Assembly: GCA_938073895.1 (NCBI GenBank)
Contig: CALJFB010000005.1
Coordinates: forward strand, 1 to 64,000
Origin: an uncultured Flavobacteriaceae bacterium
Lineage (GTDB): Bacteria; Bacteroidota; Bacteroidia; Flavobacteriales; Flavobacteriaceae
DNA length: 64,000 nt
Reading direction: 5' to 3'
The first letter of the stretch is position 1, and each line of letters starts with the position of its first letter. The translations under genes were made by a program, and so were the position numbers. Positions 43,814 to 54,076 of this stretch are shown piece by piece. Below the pieces are notes generated by a model. It was not told the origin of the DNA. It saw only the letters and a list, made by a program, of their open reading frames with translations, and made no database searches.

Positions 43814-44035
43814 TTAATATTCGTCCTCATTCCACAGATAATCTTCTTCTGTAGGATAGTCTGGCCAAATTTCCTCTATAGAATCGTAAGAATCGCCTTC
43901 ATCTTCAATAGATTGTAAATTTTCTACAACTTCTAAAGGTGCTCCGGTACGGATTCCGTAATCGATAAGCTCATCTTTTGTTGCTGGCCAAGGTGCATCA
44001 CTTAAATAAGATGCTAATTCTAAAGTCCAATACAT
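43814..44035 (-). CDS. DUF2795 family protein
   Basis: 73 aa; MYWTLELASYLSDAPWPATKDELIDYGIRTGAPLEVVENLQSIEDEGDSY. Confidence 0.85.
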   Translation of the reverse strand: MYWTLELASYLSDAPWPATKDELIDYGIRTGAPLEVVENLQSIEDEGDSYDSIEEIWPDYPTEEDYLWNEDEY

Positions 44036-44192
44036 GTATTTGTATGTTTTAATTTTTGCAAAAATAATTTTTTAGTCGATATATGCAAACAAAATGTTAA
44101 TTAATTTCGTGTTATAGTTTTGTTAACGTAAAATTATGCGGTATTATCTAAAAAATTACTGCTGTTAATGAACGTTGCTAATTTAGCTGGAT

Positions 44193-44765
44193 TTAGTGTT
44201 TTTCAGGAATCCATTTTACTTCGTTAGCTTGTAAATCATTAGACAATTTTCGTGCCAATACAAAAAGATAGTCAGATAGTCTATTTAGGTATTTTAAAGC
44301 TTCAGGCAAAAAAGGTTCAGCATCGTTAAGTGCTGATGCTAAACGTTCTGCTCTTCTGCAAACGCAACGTGCAATATGACAATATGACACAGTTGTGTGT
44401 CCGCCTGGTAATACAAAATGCGTCATTGGCGGCAAGGATTCGTTCATTCTGTCCATTTCATCTTCCAGTAATTTGATATCTTCTTCTGAAATTTTTGGAA
44501 TGTTTAAACGTTCTTTTCCGTTTTTAAGTATTGCTTTTTCGGGATCTGTTGCTAAAATTGCACCAACAGTAAATAATTTATCTTGAATTATTATTAAGAC
44601 GTTTTTATATAATTCGTTCATTTCTTGATCGCGAATTAAGCCAATATGAGAGTTTAGCTCGTCTACAGTTCCGTAACTATCTATTCTAATATGATGTTTT
44701 GGAACACGAGTTCCACCAAATAGTGCAGTTGTACCTTTATCTCCAGTCTTAGTATATATTTTCAT
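44193..44765 (-). CDS. Cob(I)yrinic acid a,c-diamide adenosyltransferase (PduO type)
   Basis: 190 aa; MKIYTKTGDKGTTALFGG, HFVLPGGHTTVSYCHIARCVCRRAERL, LNRLSDYLFVLAR. Confidence 0.95.
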   Translation of the reverse strand: MKIYTKTGDKGTTALFGGTRVPKHHIRIDSYGTVDELNSHIGLIRDQEMNELYKNVLIIIQDKLFTVGAILATDPEKAILKNGKERLNIPKISEEDIKLLEDEMDRMNESLPPMTHFVLPGGHTTVSYCHIARCVCRRAERLASALNDAEPFLPEALKYLNRLSDYLFVLARKLSNDLQANEVKWIPEKH

Positions 44766-45215
44766 TTTTAAATATCGCTAACTCTTTCTAAAGAAAGAGA
44801 ATTGTTATGATTTTATTGTGTTTATTCTTCACAACGAAGTTATAAAATATCACTCTAATAGTATAGTTATTTTTTTGTTAATGTTTAAGAGCTATTAATC
44901 TTTCATGTTTTTAAAACGCTCACTATTTAGATGTTTTAAATTCTATCCAATTAGAAGAGTAACTCCTAACTAATGTTAGCTCCTAATTTTATGTTTAATT
45001 TATTTTGTTTTGTAGATTGGTACTTAATTTGTTCTAGAAATCTTCTTATTATTTGTTTGTGAAAACTGCTATTTTTCCTAATAAATTAGTGTTTTAAGTA
45101 GCAAGAATTGTTTTAGCTAACTCAATTTTTATTGTTAGAATAGCTATAATTTAGTGTCTAATTAAGTAAAAAACACAAAATGCTATTAGATAAGTGTATA
45201 TGTATCTAAACGACA

Positions 45216-45989
45216 CTAAAGTCTAATTACAAAATGCTCTTTTTCCTGTTCTTGTCTAAAAAATACAAATCCGCACCAATAGGTGTCTATAGTTACTGAA
45301 ACTTTTGGGTGATTTTTTATGATTTGCCAAGCTTCGGTCATTTCTTTAGACCAATAAATTTCGTTAAAAACAAGAATAGAATTGTTTGTAATATTATTTA
45401 AAAGCGATTCGAAGTAGCTTAAAGTGGATTCTTTTTGATGATTTCCATCTAAAAATATAAAATCGAATGTTTCATTTTTTAAAAGACCTAAACTTTTAGA
45501 AATATCAGAATTTAGAATTGAAATGTTTTTTGTGTTATTCTTTTTTAAATTTTGAGTTGTAAAGTCTGCTATATTTTGACAGCTTTCTGTAGATGTAATT
45601 TTTCCTTCGGGATTTCCTTTGTGTAAGGCAAAAGTTGAAATTCCTAAAGAGGTTCCAAGTTCTAAGCTGTTGTTAAAGTTGAAATAATTGGCCAAGCGAT
45701 AGAGTAGTTGTGCTCTTTTTTGTGTGCTGCTAGTATTTTTTGCTAGCTCAGAAATTAGCCTATTGTTAGTTTTAGCAATTTTGGAGCCTTTTCCTAAATC
45801 TGTAACTTCTAAAGTTGATTTGTTTTTTAATAATTGCGATGTATAGTTTTTTAAATCTTTATAATCTGAATACCTTTTTTTATCGTAAAAACATTTTGTC
45901 ACTAAATTGTAAACAAATGGCGAATGTACGCCATGCTGATTAGATGATTTTAATATGAATTTAAAATATGCTTTAATTTTATACCACAC
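45216..45989 (-). CDS. Class I SAM-dependent (O-)methyltransferase
   Basis: 257 aa; SLELGTSLGISTFALHKGNPEGKITSTESC, FDFIFLDGNHQKE. Confidence 0.8.
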   Translation of the reverse strand: MWYKIKAYFKFILKSSNQHGVHSPFVYNLVTKCFYDKKRYSDYKDLKNYTSQLLKNKSTLEVTDLGKGSKIAKTNNRLISELAKNTSSTQKRAQLLYRLANYFNFNNSLELGTSLGISTFALHKGNPEGKITSTESCQNIADFTTQNLKKNNTKNISILNSDISKSLGLLKNETFDFIFLDGNHQKESTLSYFESLLNNITNNSILVFNEIYWSKEMTEAWQIIKNHPKVSVTIDTYWCGFVFFRQEQEKEHFVIRL

Positions 45990-46044
45990 TTTGGTTTGGA
46001 TTTATTTTTTTAGAAGTTTAAATAAAAGACTTGTGTTTTCTTGC

Positions 46045-46080
46045 CATGGCACAAAGGTGCAAAGCATTGCTTTGTGCACA
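46045..46080. repeat. CACAAAG/GCAAAG-type imperfect palindrome
   Basis: GGCACAAAGGTGCAAAGCATTGCTTTGTGCAC. Confidence 0.4.
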
Positions 46081-46134
46081 AATAAAACATTAATTTCCTT
46101 ATGGATTTACTCTAAACTTAAGGTTGAAATTAGT

Positions 46135-48039
46135 TTAACTTTCTAGTTTTTCGGTTAATTCCATCCAACGCATTTCTTTTTCGTCAATTTTATCTATAAC
46201 TTTTTGAACTTTATCGGATAACTTTAAAATATCATCTTGATTTAGTTCAGGATCTAAGAATTTCTTTTCTAATTCAGTTTTGTCAAATTCTAAACTTTTA
46301 ATTTTGCTCTCTAAGTTTTTGTATTCTTTTTGTTCGTTATAACTTAAAGTGTTGTTATTATCTTTTTTCCAAGATTGTTTTTCTTTTACGGTTTCTTTAG
46401 ATGCCGATTTTAATTCTGGTTTGGGATCCTTACTACCATCGTAAGCTCTAAAATCTGAATAGTTACCAGGAAAATCTTCAATTACACCATTACCTCTAAA
46501 TACAAATAAGTGATCTACAATTTTATCCATAAAATAACGGTCGTGAGAAACAACCATTAAGCATCCTGGGAAATCTAAAAGGAAATCTTCTAATACATTT
46601 AAGGTTACAATATCTAAATCGTTAGTAGGTTCGTCTAAAATTAAGAAGTTAGGATTCTGAATTAAAACAGTACATAAATACAGGCGTTTGCGTTCTCCAC
46701 CACTAAGTTTTTCAACAAAATCGTATTGCTTTTTTCTGTCAAATAGAAAACGTTCTAATAATTGTTGTGCACTTATGGTTCTTCCTTTTTTAAGCGGAAT
46801 ATAATCGCCAAATTCTTTAAGAATATCTATAACTTTCTGATTTGGCTTTGGGGTAATTCCATTTTGTGTGTAGTACCCAAATTTTATGGTGTCTCCAGTA
46901 ATTACTTTACCAGAATCTGGTTGCGTAGTTCCTGTTAAAATATTTAAAAATGTAGATTTTCCAGTTCCATTTTTTCCAATAATTCCAATACGATCACTTT
47001 TTTGGAAATTGTACTCGAATTGATCAAGTATTTTTTTGTCTTTAAATGCTTTAGAAACTTTATGAAATTCTATAATTTTACTTCCTAAACGTTCCATATT
47101 AAGCTCTAATTCCACAACATGATCTTTACGTCTTTGGTGTGCTTTGTGCTTAATTTCTGTAAAATCGTCTATTCTAGATTTAGATTTAGTTGTACGTGCT
47201 TTAGGTTGCTTACGCATCCAACCTAATTCTTTTTTATAAAGTTGTTTTGCTTTGTTTGTTTCGGTTTCAAATTGAGAAATTCTAGCTTCTTTTTTTTCTA
47301 AGTAGTAACTGTAATTTCCTTTGTAGTTGTACATTTTACCGTGATCTAACTCGATAATTTCGTTACAAACACGTTCCAAGAAATACCTGTCGTGCGTTAC
47401 CATAAAAAGCGTAATGTTTTCTTTGGCAAAAAAAGCTTCTAACCACTCAATCATTTCTAAATCTAAATGATTGGTAGGTTCGTCTAAAATTAATAAATCG
47501 GGTTTGTTAATTAAAGCATTAGCAAGCGATAAACGCTTTTTTTGTCCACCAGACATTGTGCTTACTTTTTGCTCTAAATTGTCTAATTTTAATTTAGAGA
47601 GAATTTGCTTGTATTGTGTTTCAAAATCCCAAGCATTGTTACTGTCCATGGCTTCAAAAGCACGTTGGTAAACCTCTTCGTCTTCTGGATTAAGTAGCGC
47701 TTGTTCGTAATTTTTTATAATTTTAAGGGTATCGTTTTCAACATCAAAAATGCTTTCCTCAACAGTTAAATCGGGATTTAGAACAGGTTCTTGAGGTAAA
47801 AATGAAATTTTAACGTCTTTTCTAAACACAATATTTCCAGAATCAGGATTGTCAAATCCAGCAAGCATATTTAGAATAGATGTTTTTCCAGAGCCGTTTT
47901 TAGCTACAAATGCTATTTTTTGGTCTTTATGAACACTAAAAGATATGTCCTGGAATAAAGTTAATTCGCCGTAAGATTTAGATATGTTTTCTACGTTAAG
48001 ATAATTCACAATAAAATTTTTGTTGCAAATTAAGGACAA
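46135..48039 (-). CDS. ABC-F family ATP-binding protein
   Basis: 634 aa; two ABC cassettes (VAKNGSGKTSIL, GIIGKNGTGKSTFLNIL), two signature motifs, C-terminal coiled coil; true start probably nearer NYLNVENISKSYGE. Confidence 0.93.
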   Translation of the reverse strand: MSLICNKNFIVNYLNVENISKSYGELTLFQDISFSVHKDQKIAFVAKNGSGKTSILNMLAGFDNPDSGNIVFRKDVKISFLPQEPVLNPDLTVEESIFDVENDTLKIIKNYEQALLNPEDEEVYQRAFEAMDSNNAWDFETQYKQILSKLKLDNLEQKVSTMSGGQKKRLSLANALINKPDLLILDEPTNHLDLEMIEWLEAFFAKENITLFMVTHDRYFLERVCNEIIELDHGKMYNYKGNYSYYLEKKEARISQFETETNKAKQLYKKELGWMRKQPKARTTKSKSRIDDFTEIKHKAHQRRKDHVVELELNMERLGSKIIEFHKVSKAFKDKKILDQFEYNFQKSDRIGIIGKNGTGKSTFLNILTGTTQPDSGKVITGDTIKFGYYTQNGITPKPNQKVIDILKEFGDYIPLKKGRTISAQQLLERFLFDRKKQYDFVEKLSGGERKRLYLCTVLIQNPNFLILDEPTNDLDIVTLNVLEDFLLDFPGCLMVVSHDRYFMDKIVDHLFVFRGNGVIEDFPGNYSDFRAYDGSKDPKPELKSASKETVKEKQSWKKDNNNTLSYNEQKEYKNLESKIKSLEFDKTELEKKFLDPELNQDDILKLSDKVQKVIDKIDEKEMRWMELTEKLES

Positions 48040-48328
48040 AATTTATAAAAACCGCTTTAAAGTTTTGTTATTAGTGGCTAAAACTTATATTTGTCTTAAT
48101 ACAATTCTAAAAATAAATAAGTTTAAATCTCTACTTTTTATTTAGTGGCGTTTATATCTTTTAGTTTTAGCGTTACCAATAAAAATGTATTTTACTTACA
48201 AGATAAAGGCTCTATTGTTAACGTTTTTTACTGTAAATTAAGCTCTAAAATCTTGTAATTTAGTAGCTAATAAGTATAGAAAACCTTTAGGATATAGGTT
48301 AGAAAAAAATGATTAATGTTCTAATATT

Positions 48329-49768
48329 ATGTTATTTAACTCATTAGATTTTGCCATTTTTTTGCCAATAGTATTTTTACTTTATTGGTTTGTTGCTCAA
48401 AAAAACTTAAAGATTCAAAATCTACTAATTGTTACAGCAAGCTATGTGTTTTATGGTTGGTGGGATTGGCGTTTTCTATCTTTAATAATATTTAGTTCCA
48501 TATTAGATTATTTTATAGGCATTCAAATAGCTAAGACCAAGACTATTTGTATGCGAAAACTGTTTTTATGGTTAAGTATTTGTATAAATTTAGGTTTTCT
48601 AGGTTTCTTTAAATACTATAATTTCTTTACAGATAATTTTGTTCAGGCATTTACTTTTTTTGGATTAGAGGTTAAACCTAATACGCTTAATATTATTTTG
48701 CCTTTAGGAATAAGTTTTTATACGTTTCAGACTTTAAGTTATACTATAGATGTTTACAAAAGAAAGTTAAAACCTACAAAAGACATTATTTCATTTTTAG
48801 CTTTTGTTAGTTTTTTTCCTCAATTGGTTGCTGGTCCAATAGAGCGTGCATCTCATTTATTACCTCAATTTTATAAGAAAAGAGAATTTCATTATTCTAA
48901 AGCAGTAAATGGTTGTAAGCAAATTTTATGGGGTTTAATTAAAAAAGTAGTTATAGCAGATAATTGCGCTTATTATGCTAATATTATATTTACAGATTAC
49001 CAGGATTTTAACGCAAGTACATTATTTTTAGGTGCATTGTTTTTTGCGTTTCAAATTTATGGCGATTTTTCTGGTTACTCAGATATTGCCATAGGAACAT
49101 CTCGTTTATTTGGTTTTAACTTAAAACAGAATTTTGCGTTTCCATACTTTTCAAGAGATATTGCAGAGTTTTGGCGTAGATGGCATATTAGTTTGTCAAC
49201 TTGGTTTAGAGACTATTTATATATTCCTTTAGGTGGAAGTAAAGTTGGAACTTTAGCGAAAGTTAGAAATACATTTTTAATTTTTGTAGTTAGCGGATTT
49301 TGGCATGGCGCAAATTGGACTTTTATAATATGGGGATTTTTAAACGCTTTGTTTTTTTTGCCATTACTATTAACTAACAAAAATAGAATTAATACCAGTA
49401 TTGTTGCTCAAAATTCGGTGTTACCAAATGTAAAAGAACTCTTTCAAATGGGTTCTACTTTTTTATTAATAGTAATAATGTGGATTTTTTTTAGAGCAGA
49501 AAGCATAAGTCATGCTTTATTATATATTAACAAAATGTGTAGTCTAAGTCTTGTATCTTTCCCTAATATTTTTCCAAAATGGTTAATAGTAACTGTTATT
49601 TTATTTATGCTAGTGGAATGGTTTGGTAGGCGAGATCAATTTGCAATAGAAACTCTTTTGCTTAAGAGATCTAAAGTGCTAAAGTGGGCTTTTTACTTTA
49701 TGTTAATTGTCTTAGTTTTTATACTTAAAAGCGAAACAGAACAAGATTTTATATATTTTCAGTTTTAA
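48329..49768 (+). CDS. MBOAT family O-acyltransferase
   Basis: 479 aa; multi-TM; FAFQIYGDFSGYSDIAIGTSRLFGFNL, DIAEFWRRWHISLSTWFRDYLYIPLGG, SGFWHGANWTFIIWG. Confidence 0.94.
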   Translation: MLFNSLDFAIFLPIVFLLYWFVAQKNLKIQNLLIVTASYVFYGWWDWRFLSLIIFSSILDYFIGIQIAKTKTICMRKLFLWLSICINLGFLGFFKYYNFFTDNFVQAFTFFGLEVKPNTLNIILPLGISFYTFQTLSYTIDVYKRKLKPTKDIISFLAFVSFFPQLVAGPIERASHLLPQFYKKREFHYSKAVNGCKQILWGLIKKVVIADNCAYYANIIFTDYQDFNASTLFLGALFFAFQIYGDFSGYSDIAIGTSRLFGFNLKQNFAFPYFSRDIAEFWRRWHISLSTWFRDYLYIPLGGSKVGTLAKVRNTFLIFVVSGFWHGANWTFIIWGFLNALFFLPLLLTNKNRINTSIVAQNSVLPNVKELFQMGSTFLLIVIMWIFFRAESISHALLYINKMCSLSLVSFPNIFPKWLIVTVILFMLVEWFGRRDQFAIETLLLKRSKVLKWAFYFMLIVLVFILKSETEQDFIYFQF

Positions 49769-49965
49769 TAAAACTTTATAAAAATAGTTATAATCTTATC
49801 TTTTAGTAGAGAATTATTTCTTTAATAATAGTGAAGAATATTTGCTTCACAAGGTTGTAATTACAAGAATTGGCAACGTTAAGAATTGCTTTTTGCTTTT
49901 AATTATAAAACGCTTGCTTTCCACCTATATTTCATTATTTTAGCTAATGTGTTAAAATTTTTAAA

Positions 49966-51120
49966 ATGAAAAAAATAGGATTTATTCCATTAAGAAAAGG
50001 TTCAAAAGGTATTCCAGGAAAAAATAAACGTAAAATGGTTGGTAGACCGCTTTTTACATGGGTTTTAGGAGCTGCTTTTTTTTCTGATTTAGATGAAGTT
50101 GTGGTTTATACAGACGATGAAGATATTATTAAATTTATCAATAAAGAATACCATTACACGACTAAAATTAAAGTGGTAGAAAGACCTGCAGAAACTGCAA
50201 CAGATATGGCTTCTATAGAATCTGCTATGTTAGCTTATGCAGAAAGTATAGATTATAATTTTGATGTATTTTGTTTACTTCAAGCAACATCGCCTTTTAC
50301 AACAGAAGACGCCATAAATCAGAGTTTAAATAAATTATCAGAAGGTTTTGATTCTACTGTAAGCGTTGTAAATACAAAGCGTTTTTTATGGAATGAAAAC
50401 GGTACACCAGTAAATTACGATTATAATAATAGACCAAAACAGCAAGATTTTAATGGCTTGTTGGTAGAAAATGGCGCAGTTTATACTTGTACTAAATCGA
50501 TTTTAAAAACAAATCAAAATAGGTTAGGCACTAAAGTTGGTGTCGTTAAAATGCCAAAGAACGCTTTATTAGAAATAGATTCTGAACAAGATTGGATTGC
50601 AATAGAGCAATTATTAATAGAAAGGCAGCAACACCAGAAACAAGCGGCAAAAATTACGCATTTAGTATTAGATGTAGATGGTGTTTTTACAGATGGAAGT
50701 ATAACGTATACTAAAGATGGCGAACATACCAAACGTTTTGACATGCGCGATGGTATGGGTTTAGAGATTTTAAGACAATTTGGAATTAACGTTATAATTA
50801 TGACGAGTGAGAATTCTGAATTAGTTGCCAAACGTATGCAGAAATTACAAATTAAAGATACATATCTTGGTGTTAAAGATAAATTTACCTTGTTAAATAA
50901 AATAGCTAAAGATCAAGGTTTACCTTTAAGTAATTTTGCATATATCGGAGATGACGTAAACGATTTAGCTAATATTTGTACTGTAGGTTGGTCTTTTGCT
51001 CCAAATAACGCTACTGCCATAGTAAAGTTAAATGCAGATGTTACTTTGTCTAAAGATTCGGCAAATGGTGCTATACGTGAAGCTTGCGAATTCATTAAAA
51101 CTTATAACAAAAGATTTTAA
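49966..51120 (+). CDS. Acylneuraminate cytidylyltransferase fused to KdsC-like HAD phosphatase domain
   Basis: 384 aa; N-terminal FIPLRKGSKGIPGKN nucleotidyltransferase motif; C-terminal HLVLDVDGVFTDGSITYTKDGEHTKRFDMRDGMGLEIL ... YIGDDVNDL. Confidence 0.92.
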   Translation: MKKIGFIPLRKGSKGIPGKNKRKMVGRPLFTWVLGAAFFSDLDEVVVYTDDEDIIKFINKEYHYTTKIKVVERPAETATDMASIESAMLAYAESIDYNFDVFCLLQATSPFTTEDAINQSLNKLSEGFDSTVSVVNTKRFLWNENGTPVNYDYNNRPKQQDFNGLLVENGAVYTCTKSILKTNQNRLGTKVGVVKMPKNALLEIDSEQDWIAIEQLLIERQQHQKQAAKITHLVLDVDGVFTDGSITYTKDGEHTKRFDMRDGMGLEILRQFGINVIIMTSENSELVAKRMQKLQIKDTYLGVKDKFTLLNKIAKDQGLPLSNFAYIGDDVNDLANICTVGWSFAPNNATAIVKLNADVTLSKDSANGAIREACEFIKTYNKRF

Positions 51121-51705
51121 AACAAATCGATTTTAGAAAAAAAATATACGTAATTCCAGAAATAGGTTCTAATTATAAAGCTAACATATAAGCAGTAGTC
51201 GCGTAAATGTTTTTACATATTTTTGATTTGCTTTTTGATAAATTATTGCTGTTTCTTTTATTACGGATTTGTAAATAGAGAATATTTGCAGGCTTTTAAA
51301 AATGTAAACTCAAGGTTTTGTTTGAATATATTGGTAGAGGTTTTTAAAAATATTTTTCTTTTATCCAAAGAATAAAAACAATTTTATTTAGATCTTCAGG
51401 TTGGGTTCAAATAAATTCTAGTTATGGTAGTAGTAACTATTATAGCTTGAAGAAACTACAATATGATTTATATTACATTAAGCACAGACGTTTTCTTAGA
51501 TCTTAATAATTTTATTAAGACTCTAAGTACAGTTGTTTTTTACAGCGTACATTAGGCGTCTTTTTTTTATTATTTATTTTATTTTTAAAACTTTAACTTA
51601 ACCTCTTAATTATTAATTTGGTTAAATTTTGATATTGTAGATGAAACTAAATTATTTTAAAAATAAAATCATATTTCTAAAATCTTATTGCTTTGTATAA
51701 AATAG

Positions 51706-52878
51706 TTAATTAACTTGTTTTTTAACAAACCAAAAAACAAAAGTACTTCTAATTAATAGTGCAATTACTATAGGTAATAAAGTAGGAGCAAATCTTTGTA
51801 CGCCAACTATCCAATGCATGCAAGTTAGTACAAGCATTAAAATTAAAAACATATAGTATTTACTAACTATAATACTAGGTTTTCTTTTTAGCATTGCTTT
51901 TAAAAGTAGTAGGTTGAAAGGAAAAGCCCAAAGTAAATTATAGTTGTATGCAGTCATAGTGTGATCTGTTGCAAACCATAATAGTAGTAGTAAAACTCCA
52001 ATTAAGCCTGTAAAAGTTAAAATAGCAATATCTAAATAACGGCTTCTAATATTTAATTTATAATCTTTAACTGTTCTATATATAATTAATAAGGCTAGAA
52101 GTAAACAAATTACTAATGGACTACAAATTAATAATATTAGTGTGTTTTTTGTTTTAGGTTTAGCTTCAAAAATAACTTTACTATTTTTTACTAATGGTTT
52201 GTTATTTAGACTTGCAACTTCAAAAAAACTAAATACATTTTTTGGCAAAAACATATGTTCTTTTTCTGTAGCTAATTGGTCTATTTTAGAGCCAAGTGCC
52301 AAATCAATTCCAAAACTTCCCCAAGAATTCCTGTTTAATTCGTCTTGTATTAGTGTTCTAAATGTTTTTGGAGTGTAATTTTTTGGTGTACTATATTTAA
52401 TCGTATTATTTAAAATATTATTTGTTACAGCAGGAATTCTAGTAGCGCAATTATCATAAAAAAAATCGTATAAATAGGCTCTGTTTTCTGGTTTGTAATT
52501 ATTTAAAATATACTTGTAATATGTGTTTTTTTCTTGAGTGTTTAGATCTAAAACTTGTTCTTTTATGCTGCGGTTGTAGTACCTGTATGTGTTTTCAAAC
52601 TGTCTATATTCATTTTTGCTCATTAAGTAATTTAGCTTTCCTTGAACAAATTTGGTGTAGAAATTTGGTGTATCAAAGTCATAAAGTCCGTAACCGTAAA
52701 CAATATCTTCTTTACCGTTTTTTATTCTAATGGCAGAATGTCCAAAACTATCGTTTAAGTTTGTTCCAGGACCTATTGTAAGAATACTTATCTCTGCCGA
52801 TTCTAATAAAACCGATTGCCCAAAAGATTGTAATGAGATAAGAAAGATTGCTAAAAAGTAAAGTTTTTTTAAGTACAT
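51706..52878 (-). CDS. DUF4105 family membrane protein
   Basis: 390 aa; LLTIGPGTNLNDSFGHSAIRI-like N-terminal region; several C-terminal TMs. Confidence 0.85.
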   Translation of the reverse strand: MYLKKLYFLAIFLISLQSFGQSVLLESAEISILTIGPGTNLNDSFGHSAIRIKNGKEDIVYGYGLYDFDTPNFYTKFVQGKLNYLMSKNEYRQFENTYRYYNRSIKEQVLDLNTQEKNTYYKYILNNYKPENRAYLYDFFYDNCATRIPAVTNNILNNTIKYSTPKNYTPKTFRTLIQDELNRNSWGSFGIDLALGSKIDQLATEKEHMFLPKNVFSFFEVASLNNKPLVKNSKVIFEAKPKTKNTLILLICSPLVICLLLALLIIYRTVKDYKLNIRSRYLDIAILTFTGLIGVLLLLLWFATDHTMTAYNYNLLWAFPFNLLLLKAMLKRKPSIIVSKYYMFLILMLVLTCMHWIVGVQRFAPTLLPIVIALLIRSTFVFWFVKKQVN

Positions 52879-52879
52879 A

Positions 52880-53953
52880 TTATCTAAATAAGCTAAAGTC
52901 TAATTTTAAAGAAAACACATTAGAATAAAGTGCTACACTTTGGTCTCCAATATCTGTAAAGGCATAATCTACATGTACGCCTTTGTATTTAAAACCTAAA
53001 CCTAGGCTTGGTTGAAAAGATGTAGTTTCAGAATTGTCAAACTCTAGTTCACGCTGAAAATTACCAACGCCTGTTCTAAGATAAATCATGTCTAAGTAAC
53101 CAAATTCAAAACCTAAAGCAGGACTTATACTTACGCTTTTAGTAGAGAAAATATCGTTTGTTTGCGCAAAACGCATATTTAAATCAAATTCGCCTTCTAG
53201 AGAATAGTCGTGTCTAAAAATAAATTTCTTACTCATTCCAATTTGTAATTTAGGAATGGTAATTTCTGTTGTTTCGGGTAATTCTTGGTTTTGTCCTTCT
53301 ACAGCATCTTTAATTCTGGCAAAAGCTTCTTCATCAAAAGACCAATTATTATAAGTTGTTGTAATATCTCTAGCCATTACACCAAACTTCCAGTTGTTTT
53401 TACTTTCAAACTGAAGTGCAGCATCTAAACCAAAACCCCAAGAAGCACCAAAGTCTCCAATTATACGTCTAATTACTTTGGCGTTTACACCATAATATAA
53501 TCCTTCTATAGGTAAATGTCTTGCATAAGAAAAGGTTAGTCCGTAATCTGCTGTAGAGAATAGTTTAATCCTATCAAAATTTACATTTCCTTGGTCATCA
53601 ATTAATTCTGTAGTGTCTAAAATATCATCTACTGCAAAACGAATTAAACTAATACCAATGGCACTTTTTCCGTCGTCTAAAGGCATTGCAAAAGCAGCAT
53701 AATCGTAATTAGCAATATTTGCAAAGTAGCTAGAGTGCATTAATGCAATCTGTTTGTCTTCTAATTTTGCTAAACCAGCAGGATTCCAATAACCAGAATT
53801 TACATCCATAGTTTTGGCAACAACTGCGTTACTCATTCCTAAAGCAGCTGCATCTACACCAATATTTAAAAATTCGTTAGAATATTTACGGACAGATTGT
53901 GCGTTTACCGATAGGCTTATAATGGTTAATAAAATGACTAGTTTAAGTTTCAA
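52880..53953 (-). CDS. PorV/PorQ family outer membrane protein
   Basis: 357 aa; signal peptide; FLNIGVDAAALGMSNAVVAKTMDVNSGYWNPAGLAKL; FadL-like beta barrel. Confidence 0.85.
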   Translation of the reverse strand: MKLKLVILLTIISLSVNAQSVRKYSNEFLNIGVDAAALGMSNAVVAKTMDVNSGYWNPAGLAKLEDKQIALMHSSYFANIANYDYAAFAMPLDDGKSAIGISLIRFAVDDILDTTELIDDQGNVNFDRIKLFSTADYGLTFSYARHLPIEGLYYGVNAKVIRRIIGDFGASWGFGLDAALQFESKNNWKFGVMARDITTTYNNWSFDEEAFARIKDAVEGQNQELPETTEITIPKLQIGMSKKFIFRHDYSLEGEFDLNMRFAQTNDIFSTKSVSISPALGFEFGYLDMIYLRTGVGNFQRELEFDNSETTSFQPSLGLGFKYKGVHVDYAFTDIGDQSVALYSNVFSLKLDFSLFR

Positions 53954-54076
53954 TTACAGTTTTTTTACAAAGATGATACATTTTTTCAATATAATAAACT
54001 TCTAAATTCACACTATATTGTATTATGTTTGTTTTAGACGTAAATAGTTTGCTATTTTTACAAAAAAGAACTGAAA

